From the NCBI RefSeq assembly GCF_900168065.1, contig NZ_FUZZ01000002.1:744001-808000 (forward strand): 64,000 nucleotides of DNA. Reading direction: 5' to 3'. Under the pieces are notes generated by a model. That model saw nothing but the letters and a program-made list of their open reading frames with translations. It was not told where the DNA came from and made no database searches. This DNA comes from Chitinophaga ginsengisegetis. GTDB taxonomy: Bacteria; Bacteroidota; Bacteroidia; Chitinophagales; Chitinophagaceae. Shown in pieces: positions 1 to 8,521 of the stretch (position 1 is its first letter; each line of letters begins with the position of its first letter). Made by a program: the position numbers and the translations under genes.

Positions 1-2431
1 CTCCTACTCTTGCCTGCACAGTAGCGAAATTAGTAGCGGAAGAAAGGCCGATCTGGTCCACACCATCTTTCAGGTACAGCACCTTGTTGCTGTTGGTGGC
101 AAAGTTCACGCTGGTGTTCCAGCTAAAATCCTTGCGTTGTATGGGCGTACCTGTGAGCATAATTTCAAGCCCCTTATTCTGTATATTACCAGCGTTGATG
201 TACTGGTCGTCAAAACCGCTGGCCTGTGGCAACCCAACATTCAGCAACTGGTTAATGGTATTATTCTTATACACTGTAGCATCCAGTCCCAGCCGGCCAT
301 TGAGGAATTTCCATTCCAGTCCCACCTCCCACGATTTTGTTTGTTCGGGCTTCAGATTATAAATGGATTTTGTGTTATCTCTCGATACAAAACCACCGCC
401 AGCGCCTACACTGTAATAATAAGCCTGTAACAGCATGTAAGGATCTGCATCATTACCTACCTGTGTATAAGCAGCACGCACCTTACCAAACGTAACCCAG
501 GAAGGCATCTGCAGCATATCTGATATTACGGCCGATAATCCCACGGAAGGATAAAAATAGCTGTACGGACTTGGCAACGTGGAAGACCAGTCGTTACGCG
601 CACTTACATCTAAATATAAATACTGCCTGAAATCCAGCTGGGCATTACCATACACGGATTGTATCTCTTTCTGCACCGTAGTGTTGGTAGTAGCCGGCGC
701 AGTAGCAAACATGAGATTAAAATGGTTAGGAATGCTTAGCCCGTTGGCCAGCGCCTGTGAATTATATCCCTTGCTGGTAAGGATGCTTCCGCCTACATTA
801 TAATTCACATGGAAATCGCCGGATAATTTATTGCTGCCGGATAACAACAGGTCCATGTTACGTTCCCAGTGATTTACATATGCCTCCAGGTAACGGCCGC
901 CGGGCTGCACGGGGAAAGCGACCGTACCGTTATAATAGGATGCAGTGATTTTATCGTCATAACGGTCAAGGCTATACCGGCCCTGTAAACTGAGCCAGTC
1001 GGTAAGCTTGTATTTGGCTGATCCCATCAGCATAATACGGTTGCGCGATTCATCCACCATGTTACGGTACACGTCCCAGTAAGGATTCTGGAAGGTGGTG
1101 GAATTGGTCCAGTAAATGGGGTAAGGCTGACCGGTAGCATCGGTACCTTCAAAATGGTTCAGCGAGTCCTTGCTGAGATCACGCGGCATCAGGTAGGCTT
1201 CGTTGGCAACGCCCTGATCGCCCAGGCGTGGCTTGTTTTTAATATCCTGGCTGATGTAAGTTAATTTTACATCCGTTGTTAAGCGGGGCAATATTTCGGC
1301 GGCAACCCGGAGGTTCAGTGTATTTCTTTCCAGCCTGTTTTTAGGAATAATACCACTGATGGCATTGTTGGTGTAAGATGCATAGCCACGCAGTTTGTCG
1401 TTGCCGCCGGAAATATCGATAGAATTGTTCACGGCTGTTCCTGTGTTAAAAAAGCTTCTCACATTATCGGAATAGGTTTGTGCCGGGGCTCCCCAGCTGG
1501 CAGGGGCGCGGGTTCCGGCTTGTCCTTTGCTGCCGCTGCCATAGGTGTTCTGGAATTTCATCAGCATATTAGGCTGGTCCAGCGATACGCCGCCGTTATA
1601 ATTTACAGCCAGCTTGCCACTTTTACCGCTTTTGGTGGTGATGATGATAGCGCCGTTGGCAGCGCGGCTACCATACAAAGCCGCTGCCGCCGGGCCTTTC
1701 AGCACGTTGATGGATTCCACATCCTGCGGGTTCACGCTGGCCGCGCCATCGCTGCCGGAGTAACCGCTGCTGATACTTTTAGGCTGCGTGGAAATAGTGT
1801 TGGCAGAACCGCCGCCGTTTTTTTCGGTCGACATAGTATTATCTATCGGCACACCATCTACTACGATCAGCGCATTGTTATTACCGCTGATCGACCGGTT
1901 GCCGCGCAATACAACTCTTACTGCACCACCGGGGCCGGAGGCTGCCGGCGTAATCACTGCGCCCGCCACTTTACCGCTCAGGGTATTCATAATATTAGCG
2001 CCGGGATCCTTCACCGTGTTGATGGCGGCGTTATCCAGTTGTTGGGTGGCATAGCCCAGGGAGCGGGTTTTACGCTCAATACCCAATGCGGTGACCACTA
2101 CTTCATTTAAGCCCGTGGCGCTTTGCTGCAGTGCTACATCGATAATTGTTTGTGTTGATACAGGGATTTCTTTCTTATCATATCCTACATAGGTAAATAC
2201 CAGCATAGCGCCGGCAGCCGCGGAAATGGCATACTTTCCTTCGGCATCGGTACTCACACCGCGTGTGGTACCTTTTACGCTTACGCTTACGCCGGGAAGC
2301 GGCGATCTGGAAGCAGCGTCGCGTACTACGCCCTTCAGGGATAATTGATCTTGTGCGGATAGCTGCCAGGGCAAGGCAATTAGCATGATTAGGAAATACA
2401 GGTGTAGCTTTTGGCTAATACAGCTTCTCAT
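1..2431 (-). CDS. SusC/RagA-type TonB-dependent outer membrane receptor (partial, C-terminus outside window)
   Basis: About 810 residues are visible; the gene runs off the left edge, so the end of the barrel is missing. From ATG at 2429-2431 the protein has a signal peptide ending near QLSAQ (about residue 27), a carboxypeptidase-regulatory-like domain (about 30-115), then a TonB plug with the SusC hallmark VLKGPAAAALYGSRAANG followed by IIITTKSGK. The barrel half contains aromatic-rich strands such as GKVRAAYTQVGNDADPY. There is no N-terminal STN domain and no ECF/FecR pair beside it, so it is a plain importer rather than a transducer. Known role of the family: TonB-driven uptake of oligosaccharides or peptides with a SusD lipoprotein, which would lie to the left of the window. 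It is divergent from the LacI-type gene at 2573, which may regulate it. Substrate unknown. Confidence 0.93.
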   Translation of the reverse strand, partial: MRSCISQKLHLYFLIMLIALPWQLSAQDQLSLKGVVRDAASRSPLPGVSVSVKGTTRGVSTDAEGKYAISAAAGAMLVFTYVGYDKKEIPVSTQTIIDVALQQSATGLNEVVVTALGIERKTRSLGYATQQLDNAAINTVKDPGANIMNTLSGKVAGAVITPAASGPGGAVRVVLRGNRSISGNNNALIVVDGVPIDNTMSTEKNGGGSANTISTQPKSISSGYSGSDGAASVNPQDVESINVLKGPAAAALYGSRAANGAIIITTKSGKSGKLAVNYNGGVSLDQPNMLMKFQNTYGSGSKGQAGTRAPASWGAPAQTYSDNVRSFFNTGTAVNNSIDISGGNDKLRGYASYTNNAISGIIPKNRLERNTLNLRVAAEILPRLTTDVKLTYISQDIKNKPRLGDQGVANEAYLMPRDLSKDSLNHFEGTDATGQPYPIYWTNSTTFQNPYWDVYRNMVDESRNRIMLMGSAKYKLTDWLSLQGRYSLDRYDDKITASYYNGTVAFPVQPGGRYLEAYVNHWERNMDLLLSGSNKLSGDFHVNYNVGGSILTSKGYNSQALANGLSIPNHFNLMFATAPATTNTTVQKEIQSVYGNAQLDFRQYLYLDVSARNDWSSTLPSPYSYFYPSVGLSAVISDMLQMPSWVTFGKVRAAYTQVGNDADPYMLLQAYYYSVGAGGGFVSRDNTKSIYNLKPEQTKSWEVGLEWKFLNGRLGLDATVYKNNTINQLLNVGLPQASGFDDQYINAGNIQNKGLEIMLTGTPIQRKDFSWNTSVNFATNSNKVLYLKDGVDQIGLSSATNFATVQARVG

Positions 2432-2506
2432 ACACTATGAATTTTATGGTGATCCTGGTTGGTAATTGTGAACCTAAAATACACCCGATGATTCCTTTCT
2501 TTGGAA

Positions 2507-2532
2507 AATTCACCGAGAACGTTACCGATTGA
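2507..2532. promoter_or_regulatory. possible LacI-type operator (imperfect palindrome centred on AACGTT)
   Basis: Centred between bases 2520 and 2521 is an imperfect palindrome around GAGAAC|GTTACC. About eight of the twelve base pairs out from the centre are complementary. A central CG within AACGTT is typical of LacI-family operators, and the site lies between the divergent SusC and LacI-type genes. The match is imperfect and no second copy was found, so this is tentative. Confidence 0.25.
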
Positions 2533-2572
2533 TTTATTATATTTAAGTATTCCAACCACACCTGTAAGAAGA

Positions 2573-3589
2573 ATGCGCCGACACTATGCTACCATAAAAG
2601 ACATTGCTCATGCATTGAATATCTCTGTATCCACCGTTTCAAGGGCTTTGAGAGATACGTATGACGTAAGTGCAGATACCCGTAAACTGGTGCTGGAAAT
2701 GGCCGCCAAATTGAACTACAAGCCCAACTTCAATGCCACCGGCCTCGTAAAAAACAGTACGCATAACCTGGCGGTGATACTGCCGGGTATTACCAATTAT
2801 TATTTCTCTACTGTATTTACCGGCATCCAGGAAATCGCCTACAGTCATAATTATAATATCATATTGTATGTAACAAACGATGATGCCGCCCGTGAATTAA
2901 ACATCATCAGAAATCTTTCTTTCAGCAGCCTGGATGGCCTGCTGGTATCGGTTTCCTCACAGGCGGATTCCTGTGATCATTTCCAGGAAATCATCGACGA
3001 CGGTATACCCGTGGTGTTCTTCGACCGCGTGGCAGCCGGTATCCGTACCTCCAAAGTAATGCAGGACGACTACAACGGCGCCTTTGAAGCTACCACGCAT
3101 CTTATTGCCAACGGCTACAAAAAAATAGCGCACATTGCAGGGCCGGAAGGACTCACGTTTACCACCAGCCGCCTCAATGGCTACCTGGATGCGTTGCGGA
3201 AGCATGGAATGCCTATCCGCAAAAAATGGATCATCCATTCCGGGTTTACGCAGGAATGCGGCGAAAATGACCTTGAAAAATTATGGAAGCTGAATGATAA
3301 ACCGGATGCGGTTTTTGCGGTAAACGACCGTAAGGCGGTGGGCGCCATCGTTACGCTGAAGAAGAAGAATATTGCGGTAGGGAAAGAAGTGGGCGTGATC
3401 GGTTTTACCAACGACCCGATGTCTGCTATCATCTCCCCATCCCTTTCCACTATTGCTGAACCAGCCTTTGAAATAGGAAAGAAAAGCTGCCAGCTGCTGC
3501 TGAATCATATTAAGAAGAAGAATTTTATTCCTGAAGAAATTATCCTGCCCGGAAAATTAATTATCCGGGAAAGCAGTATACGTTCATAA
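2573..3589 (+). CDS. LacI-family transcriptional regulator
   Basis: 338 residues from ATG 2573, the usual LacI length. The frame stays open upstream to a TTG at 2501, but the extra 24 residues resemble nothing, and the start at 2573 puts the helix-turn-helix (TIKDIAHALNISVSTVSRAL) at residue 7, as in the family. The rest is a periplasmic-binding-like sensor domain (LAVILPGITNYYFSTV, then GVIGFTNDP near the end). Such proteins bind palindromic operators and are usually released or activated by a sugar. It is divergent from the SusC gene at 2431, which suggests local control of that uptake locus. Effector unknown. A hairpin terminator overlaps its stop codon. Confidence 0.93.
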   Translation: MRRHYATIKDIAHALNISVSTVSRALRDTYDVSADTRKLVLEMAAKLNYKPNFNATGLVKNSTHNLAVILPGITNYYFSTVFTGIQEIAYSHNYNIILYVTNDDAARELNIIRNLSFSSLDGLLVSVSSQADSCDHFQEIIDDGIPVVFFDRVAAGIRTSKVMQDDYNGAFEATTHLIANGYKKIAHIAGPEGLTFTTSRLNGYLDALRKHGMPIRKKWIIHSGFTQECGENDLEKLWKLNDKPDAVFAVNDRKAVGAIVTLKKKNIAVGKEVGVIGFTNDPMSAIISPSLSTIAEPAFEIGKKSCQLLLNHIKKKNFIPEEIILPGKLIIRESSIRS

Positions 3590-3605
3590 TCGTATACGCT
3601 TTCCC
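3567..3605 (+). terminator. intrinsic terminator overlapping the LacI-type gene stop
   Basis: Left arm GGGAAAGC-A-GTATACG and right arm CGTATAC-GCTTTCCC form a 15-bp stem with one bulged A and an 8-nt loop. The TAA stop (3587-3589) lies in the loop region. An AT-rich, T-ending tract follows. It separates the LacI-type gene from the convergent TerC-like gene. Confidence 0.7.
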
Positions 3606-3634
3606 ATTATTATATTTTTTGGAAGATGATTACC

Positions 3635-4426
3635 TTAATTTTCCTTTGGAGGCAATTCAGCCTCATTATGCAGCTTTACCGGTTTCTCTGAACGCGCTTT
3701 TACCTTCAGGTTCAGCACCTCGATAAATACAGAGAATGCCATCGCAAAATAAATATAGCCTTTTGGAATATGCTGGTCGAAGCTTTCCGCTATCAGCGAA
3801 ACGCCAATCAGCAGCAGGAACGATAATGCCAGCATTTTCACCGTAGGATGACTGTTCACAAAACGGCTGATACCTTCGGATGCCAGCAGCATAACGCCTA
3901 CAGATACCACAACCGCCGCAATCATGATCTCCACATGATCAGCCATTCCCACGGCCGTGATCACGGAATCCAGTGAAAACACAATATCCAGTAACAGGAT
4001 CTGCACAATCACCTGCCCGAACTTCATGGGTTTGGCATTGGCATTCGCATGCTCTTCTCCTTCCAGTTTTTCGTGGATCTCCGCAGTACTTTTATAAATA
4101 AGAAATAAACCTCCTACCAGTAAAATAAGGTCACGACCAGAAATGGCCAGCTTTCCCAACCACTCAGCGTTCTGTATACCAATCCATTCGCCCATATTAA
4201 AAAGCGGCTTTGTCAGCGACATAATCCAGCTGATAGACAGCAGCAATAAAATACGCACAAACATGGCAAGTCCAAGCCCCAGGCGACGGGCCTTCTTTTG
4301 TTTATTCTCCGGCAGTTTCCCCGCCAGGATAGAAATAAACACAATATTGTCGATCCCCAACACGATCTCCAGTGCGGTTAGCGTTAACAGGCTTATCAGC
4401 GAGTCAACGGTAAGCAGGTGTTCCAT
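3635..4426 (-). CDS. TerC-family integral membrane protein
   Basis: 263 residues, very hydrophobic, with about seven membrane segments. It carries both TerC-family signatures: ALEIVLGIDNIVFIS near residue 18 and LLLDIVFSLDSVITAVGMAD in the second half; the acidic residues inside these helices are family hallmarks. TerC-family proteins have been linked to tellurite resistance and, more recently, to manganese or other metal export and to metal loading of exported proteins. Which applies here cannot be read from sequence. Monocistronic, convergent with the LacI-type gene. Start ATG 4424-4426 leads directly into the first helix. Confidence 0.9.
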   Translation of the reverse strand: MEHLLTVDSLISLLTLTALEIVLGIDNIVFISILAGKLPENKQKKARRLGLGLAMFVRILLLLSISWIMSLTKPLFNMGEWIGIQNAEWLGKLAISGRDLILLVGGLFLIYKSTAEIHEKLEGEEHANANAKPMKFGQVIVQILLLDIVFSLDSVITAVGMADHVEIMIAAVVVSVGVMLLASEGISRFVNSHPTVKMLALSFLLLIGVSLIAESFDQHIPKGYIYFAMAFSVFIEVLNLKVKARSEKPVKLHNEAELPPKEN

Positions 4427-4612
4427 AATTGACAGTTATATAGGTTATGTATGTGCAAACCCGAATATACTTCCTTTTTTGATAGTGATGAAATCTGCTA
4501 AACGCCTGCTAAAAACATTTGTCGTAAATTACAGGAATATACAATGATCAGCACTTCTCCCCTCCTGCTTGTTTTCTGTATCACAACACCGTTTTCTGAT
4601 TAAAATAGTAAT

Positions 4613-5713
4613 ATGAAAAAAGATGAATGGCATATAGTGCGCTTTGCTTCGCGCGGTAACAACAGCTTTATAGAATCTGCCAAGGCTGCAGTACAGGATT
4701 ACTTTTCCCCTAACAACATCTCTGTGTATGCCAACAGGGAAATGTGGATTAAAACAATCGTAATGCTTTCGTTATATTTCGTACCCTATACTTTGATGGT
4801 GGTGGGCCTCGGCGCCGGAAACGTGTGGTTGTACCTCGGCCTGTGGCTGCTTACCGGTCTGGGGGTTACCGGTATTGGTGCTTCCATTATGCATGATGCC
4901 AACCACGGCTCGTTTTCTCCCAAAAAAGGTATTAATGATATGATAGGCCATATCCTGGAAATCATAGGCGGATATGCACCTACCTGGAAAATACAGCACA
5001 ACGTACTCCACCACACTTATACCAATGTAACCGGTTTGGATGAAGACATTGACAGTATTAAATTCCTGCGTTTCTCTCCCAATCAGCCCCGCCACTGGTA
5101 TCACCGCTACCAGCACATGTATGCATGGGGCTTTTACATGCTTATGACGCTTTTCTGGATGACAGCAAAAGATTACCTGCAGGTATTACGCTATAAAAGT
5201 CATGGCCTGCTTTCAAAACAAAAAGTAACGTTAAAACAGGCCATGTTCAGGATCTCCCTGTTCAAAGTGATTTACTATGGATATATCCTGGTATTGCCGT
5301 TGATATTCTCCGGGATGCCCTGGTATTGGGTGCTGGCAGGATTCTTCCTCATGCATTTCACTGCAGGATTGCTGCTGGCCTGTATCTTTCAGCCGGCACA
5401 TGTTATGAGTTCCTCCGGATACGCCACCCCGGACGCCGACAGGAAAATGAAAGACAGCTGGGCCGTACACGAAATGGAAAATACCACCAACTACGCACCA
5501 CGCAGCCGCGTATTATCCTGGTGCATCGGCGGGTTAAACTACCAGATAGAACATCACCTGTTTTCCGGCATCTGCCACGTGCATTACCGGAAACTGGCGC
5601 CTATTGTGAAACAACAGGCGGCTGCCTTTAACATACCTTACCAGGTTCAACCAACCTTTATACGCGCCCTGTGGGAACATGCCCGCATGCTCAAAAAACT
5701 TGGCCGTAAATAA
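4613..5713 (+). CDS. membrane fatty acid (acyl-CoA type) desaturase
   Basis: 366 residues. The three histidine boxes of the di-iron desaturases are present: HDANH (94-98), HNVLHH (129-134) and QIEHH (311-315). The Q in the last box is typical of front-end/linoleoyl-CoA-type desaturases, but no fused cytochrome b5 domain is present. Two pairs of hydrophobic helices (about 50-92 and 215-265) flank the boxes. The family inserts double bonds into membrane acyl chains using O2 and an electron donor. It stands alone and ends at a strong bidirectional hairpin. Regiospecificity cannot be predicted. Confidence 0.9.
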   Translation: MKKDEWHIVRFASRGNNSFIESAKAAVQDYFSPNNISVYANREMWIKTIVMLSLYFVPYTLMVVGLGAGNVWLYLGLWLLTGLGVTGIGASIMHDANHGSFSPKKGINDMIGHILEIIGGYAPTWKIQHNVLHHTYTNVTGLDEDIDSIKFLRFSPNQPRHWYHRYQHMYAWGFYMLMTLFWMTAKDYLQVLRYKSHGLLSKQKVTLKQAMFRISLFKVIYYGYILVLPLIFSGMPWYWVLAGFFLMHFTAGLLLACIFQPAHVMSSSGYATPDADRKMKDSWAVHEMENTTNYAPRSRVLSWCIGGLNYQIEHHLFSGICHVHYRKLAPIVKQQAAAFNIPYQVQPTFIRALWEHARMLKKLGRK

Positions 5714-5716
5714 AAC

Positions 5717-5752
5717 AAACAGGGGAGCACCACAACCGGTACTCCCCTGTTT
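5717..5752. terminator. bidirectional intrinsic terminator between desaturase and AraC-type regulator
   Basis: Perfect 11-bp inverted repeat: AAACAGGGGAG at 5717-5727 and CTCCCCTGTTT at 5742-5752. It sits in the 42-bp gap between two convergent genes, so it can serve both. Confidence 0.85.
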
Positions 5753-5755
5753 ATC

Positions 5756-6586
5756 TTATCCCTGCACCTGCTCCCGGTAAGCAGAAGGACTCATGGCATG
5801 ATATCTCCTGAAAAATTTGTTCAGGTGACTCTGGTCGTTAAACCCCAGCTCATGACTGATTTCTTTCAAAGAAAAAACACTGTAGTGCAACCTGTTTTCC
5901 AACAGCTGCAATTTATACTGGTTCACATAATCCCGCAGCGTGCTGCCGGTTTGTTCTTTAAAAAAAGCGCCCAGGTAATGTTTGGAAAAACCAAACAACT
6001 CCGCCAGCTGCTCTACCTGGATATCATCCGCCTGGTGAATATGTTCGTGAATATAGTTAAGAATATGCGTTACCCTCGCGCCGCTTTTAGGGCTTGCTTC
6101 CAATAATTCCTGATCAGCTACCTGTTTAATCATGGAAAACAATGCCTGTAACAAAAAGAAAACAGTATCACTGTTTTCCTGCCCGGCAGCTTTCCACTCT
6201 GCCACCACCAGCTGTATCAAAGGTTCCATACGATGAACAGCCGTAATCATTCTCTTTTGCCGCGCCTGTAACAACAGCTGATCCAGCTCCTGGTTCCAGC
6301 TTTGCTGCAACCGTATGTTACCCGTGCCATGCAGGTACACATTGGTAAACTTGATAAAGGTAAACGTAGTGGGCGCCGTAATTTCAAAATGATGCGCATC
6401 ACAGGGCGCCAGTAAAAACAAACACGGACCATCATACGGAATATTCATCCCCGAAACGCAATGCGTACCGCTGCCCTTGTGTATAAAGATGAGTTCAAAA
6501 TGATTATGGTTATGCACCGGATGCTCCCATTCCCGGGCAGTAAAGTGCGACACTTTCAGGTACTCGTGTTGTATGTATCTCTTCAT
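5756..6586 (-). CDS. AraC-family transcriptional regulator
   Basis: 276 residues. The N-terminal half is a cupin-like sensor domain rich in histidine (HNHNHFELIFIHKG at about 25-40). The C-terminal about 100 residues hold the double helix-turn-helix of AraC proteins (QLAELFGFSKHYLGAFFKEQ, then EISHELGFNDQSHLNKFFRR). It is divergent from the reductase gene at 6678 with a 91-bp shared spacer, so that gene is the obvious target. Ligand unknown. Confidence 0.92.
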   Translation of the reverse strand: MKRYIQHEYLKVSHFTAREWEHPVHNHNHFELIFIHKGSGTHCVSGMNIPYDGPCLFLLAPCDAHHFEITAPTTFTFIKFTNVYLHGTGNIRLQQSWNQELDQLLLQARQKRMITAVHRMEPLIQLVVAEWKAAGQENSDTVFFLLQALFSMIKQVADQELLEASPKSGARVTHILNYIHEHIHQADDIQVEQLAELFGFSKHYLGAFFKEQTGSTLRDYVNQYKLQLLENRLHYSVFSLKEISHELGFNDQSHLNKFFRRYHAMSPSAYREQVQG

Positions 6587-6677
6587 TCTTTAAAATATAC
6601 CAATGAACCCCGCGGATGTACAAGTAACAGGCAACCCGGAGAGCTGATCTTTGTACTGTTAAAAATACAACACAGAT

Positions 6678-7742
6678 ATGGAACAGCATAATAATAAGAA
6701 AGTAGCCCTGATAGCGGGCGCGCAGGGAGTAATAGGACGTAATCTTATCGATTACCTGCTTACACAACCCAACTGGGAGATTATCGGTTTATCCAGAAGA
6801 GGCGGCGCCGGTAACGCAAATGTAAAGCACATTGCAGTAGACTTATTAAGCCGGGAAAACAGTGAGCAACAACTAAAACAACTCACTACGGTGACGCATA
6901 TATTTTACGCCGCCTACCAGGACCGTGGCAGCTGGGCGGAGCTCGTGCCTCCCAATATGACCATGCTCCGCAACGTGATTGAAGTGGTAGCGCCTATTGC
7001 CCCTAACCTGCAACACATCAGCCTGATGCAGGGATACAAAGTTTATGGCGCACACCTCGGTCCGTTTAAAACGCCGGCGCGCGAAACAGATGCCGGTCGC
7101 TTTATGCCGCCGGAATTTAATATGGAACAGCAACGTTTCCTGGAAGCGTATCAACAGGGCAAATCCTGGTCGTGGTCCGCAATACGGCCTTCTGTAGTAG
7201 GTGGCTTTGCATTGGGTAATCCTATGAACCTCGCAATGGTGATAGCCGTGTATGCCGCTATTTCAAAGGAACTGGGACTGCCGCTCCGCTTCCCCGGAAA
7301 ACCAGGCGCCTACGATAAACTCATGGAAATGACCGACGCCGGCCTGCTCGCAAAAGCCACGGTATGGGCAGCAGAAAGTGACGCCGGCACAAATGAAGCG
7401 TTTAATATTAACAACGGTGACCTCTTCCGCTGGTCGGATCTGTGGCCACGCATAGCCCGGTATTTCGATATGGAAACGGAAGCGCCCCTTCCTATGCAGC
7501 TGGACGTGGTAATGGTCGACAAGGAAACACTGTGGAATACCATGATGGAAAAATACGGGTTGCAATACAGCTATGCGGAAGTATCGTCCTGGAAGTTCGG
7601 CGACTTTGTTTTTTCGTGGGACTACGACTTTTTTGCCGATGGCAGCAAAGCACGCCGTGCAGGCTTCCGCGAGTTTGTGGATACCGAAGCGATGTTCCTG
7701 GAAATATTTGAAAATTTTAAGAAGATGAAAGTGATTCCCTGA
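6678..7742 (+). CDS. PRISE-like short-chain dehydrogenase/reductase (NAD(P)-binding)
   Basis: 354 residues. Rossmann motif GAQGVIG (14-20) for NAD(P) binding. The segment MQGYKVYGAHLGPF (117-130) matches the TGxKHYxGP-like motif of progesterone-5-beta-reductase/iridoid-synthase-like (PRISE) enzymes, which reduce enone double bonds. The later family motif, normally with a catalytic Tyr in F-Y-Y, appears here as EFNMEQQRFL, so the second catalytic residue seems altered. The C-terminal half (GTNEAFNINNGDLFRWSDLWP) fits the same family. It is divergent from an AraC regulator, suggesting induction by a small molecule. Its stop is one base from the stop of the convergent ECF sigma gene. Confidence 0.85.
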   Translation: MEQHNNKKVALIAGAQGVIGRNLIDYLLTQPNWEIIGLSRRGGAGNANVKHIAVDLLSRENSEQQLKQLTTVTHIFYAAYQDRGSWAELVPPNMTMLRNVIEVVAPIAPNLQHISLMQGYKVYGAHLGPFKTPARETDAGRFMPPEFNMEQQRFLEAYQQGKSWSWSAIRPSVVGGFALGNPMNLAMVIAVYAAISKELGLPLRFPGKPGAYDKLMEMTDAGLLAKATVWAAESDAGTNEAFNINNGDLFRWSDLWPRIARYFDMETEAPLPMQLDVVMVDKETLWNTMMEKYGLQYSYAEVSSWKFGDFVFSWDYDFFADGSKARRAGFREFVDTEAMFLEIFENFKKMKVIP

Positions 7743-7743
7743 T

Positions 7744-8304
7744 CTATGCTTTTTCCAATGTGAAATTCACCGCTGCCGTGAGGCGCTTCATAGCAATAGC
7801 CAGCTGGTTTTCCACCGTTTTAACCGAGAGGTTTAAAATGGTGGCTACCTCTTTATAACGAAGGTCGTATTGTTTTACAAGGATGTATACCATTTTGCAT
7901 TTGGGAGGAAGTTGTTCAATGGTATATTCCATTTTACGGATCATCTCCGCAGAAATCATTAGTTGCTCCGGATCGCTTTCAAAGGCAATTTCCAGTTTAT
8001 CTTCTTCTGCAAAAACTACCTGCCGGGAACTGGCCTGTTTACGCATATAATCAATCGCTTTATTCTTCGCTACCACAAACAGGTATACCTGCGGATTTTT
8101 TATGTCCGTCAGTGATTGCCTTTTTTGCCAGCAATGCATAAAAACATCATTCGTTATTTCTTCGGCTACCTCTTTACTACGGGTAAGCGAGAAGGAAAAA
8201 CGCAACAGCCTGATGAAAAAATGATGATAGAAAGCTTTGAAGGCCGCCTGATCATTGTTCACCGTGATGTTTTTAAATAATTCATTGATTGTACACTGAT
8301 CCAT
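7744..8304 (-). CDS. ECF sigma-70 factor (locus 1)
   Basis: 186 residues with a region 2 core (ADYMRK-like AIDYMRKQ; DVFMHCWQKR) and a region 4 helix-turn-helix (YKEVATILNLSVKTVENQLAIAMKRL). This is the extracytoplasmic-function type that Bacteroidota pair with FecR anti-sigma factors to control SusCD genes. The likely partner is the FecR gene at 8522, transcribed in the opposite direction across a 217-bp spacer. That geometry is less usual than the co-directional order in locus 2. The spacer showed no exact TAnnTTTG box. Confidence 0.93.
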   Translation of the reverse strand: MDQCTINELFKNITVNNDQAAFKAFYHHFFIRLLRFSFSLTRSKEVAEEITNDVFMHCWQKRQSLTDIKNPQVYLFVVAKNKAIDYMRKQASSRQVVFAEEDKLEIAFESDPEQLMISAEMIRKMEYTIEQLPPKCKMVYILVKQYDLRYKEVATILNLSVKTVENQLAIAMKRLTAAVNFTLEKA

Positions 8305-8521
8305 CCCTTTTAAGCCACTGATATTGGTTGCAATAATATATAACGCAGATTACGCTAAAGTTAACAAAATAAATTATCCCGGAATTTATTTTTAGAGTAG
8401 TGTTTTTTTGGCGCAAAATGGTGGTATTCGCGCTATTTCCGGGAAAAGAAAAAATTTACCGGCGGCTTTGGGGGTTTTTCATTTTCTTTTCGTCCTTCTG
8501 ATATAACACGGATAAAAATAA

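Noticed and set aside
1478..2110. 210-codon frame antisense to the first SusC gene
   Set aside because: Composition typical of an antisense shadow; the minus-strand receptor motifs across it are unmistakable.
2501..2572. N-terminal extension of the LacI-type protein from TTG 2501
   Set aside because: The extra residues lack family similarity and the helix-turn-helix lies correctly from ATG 2573.
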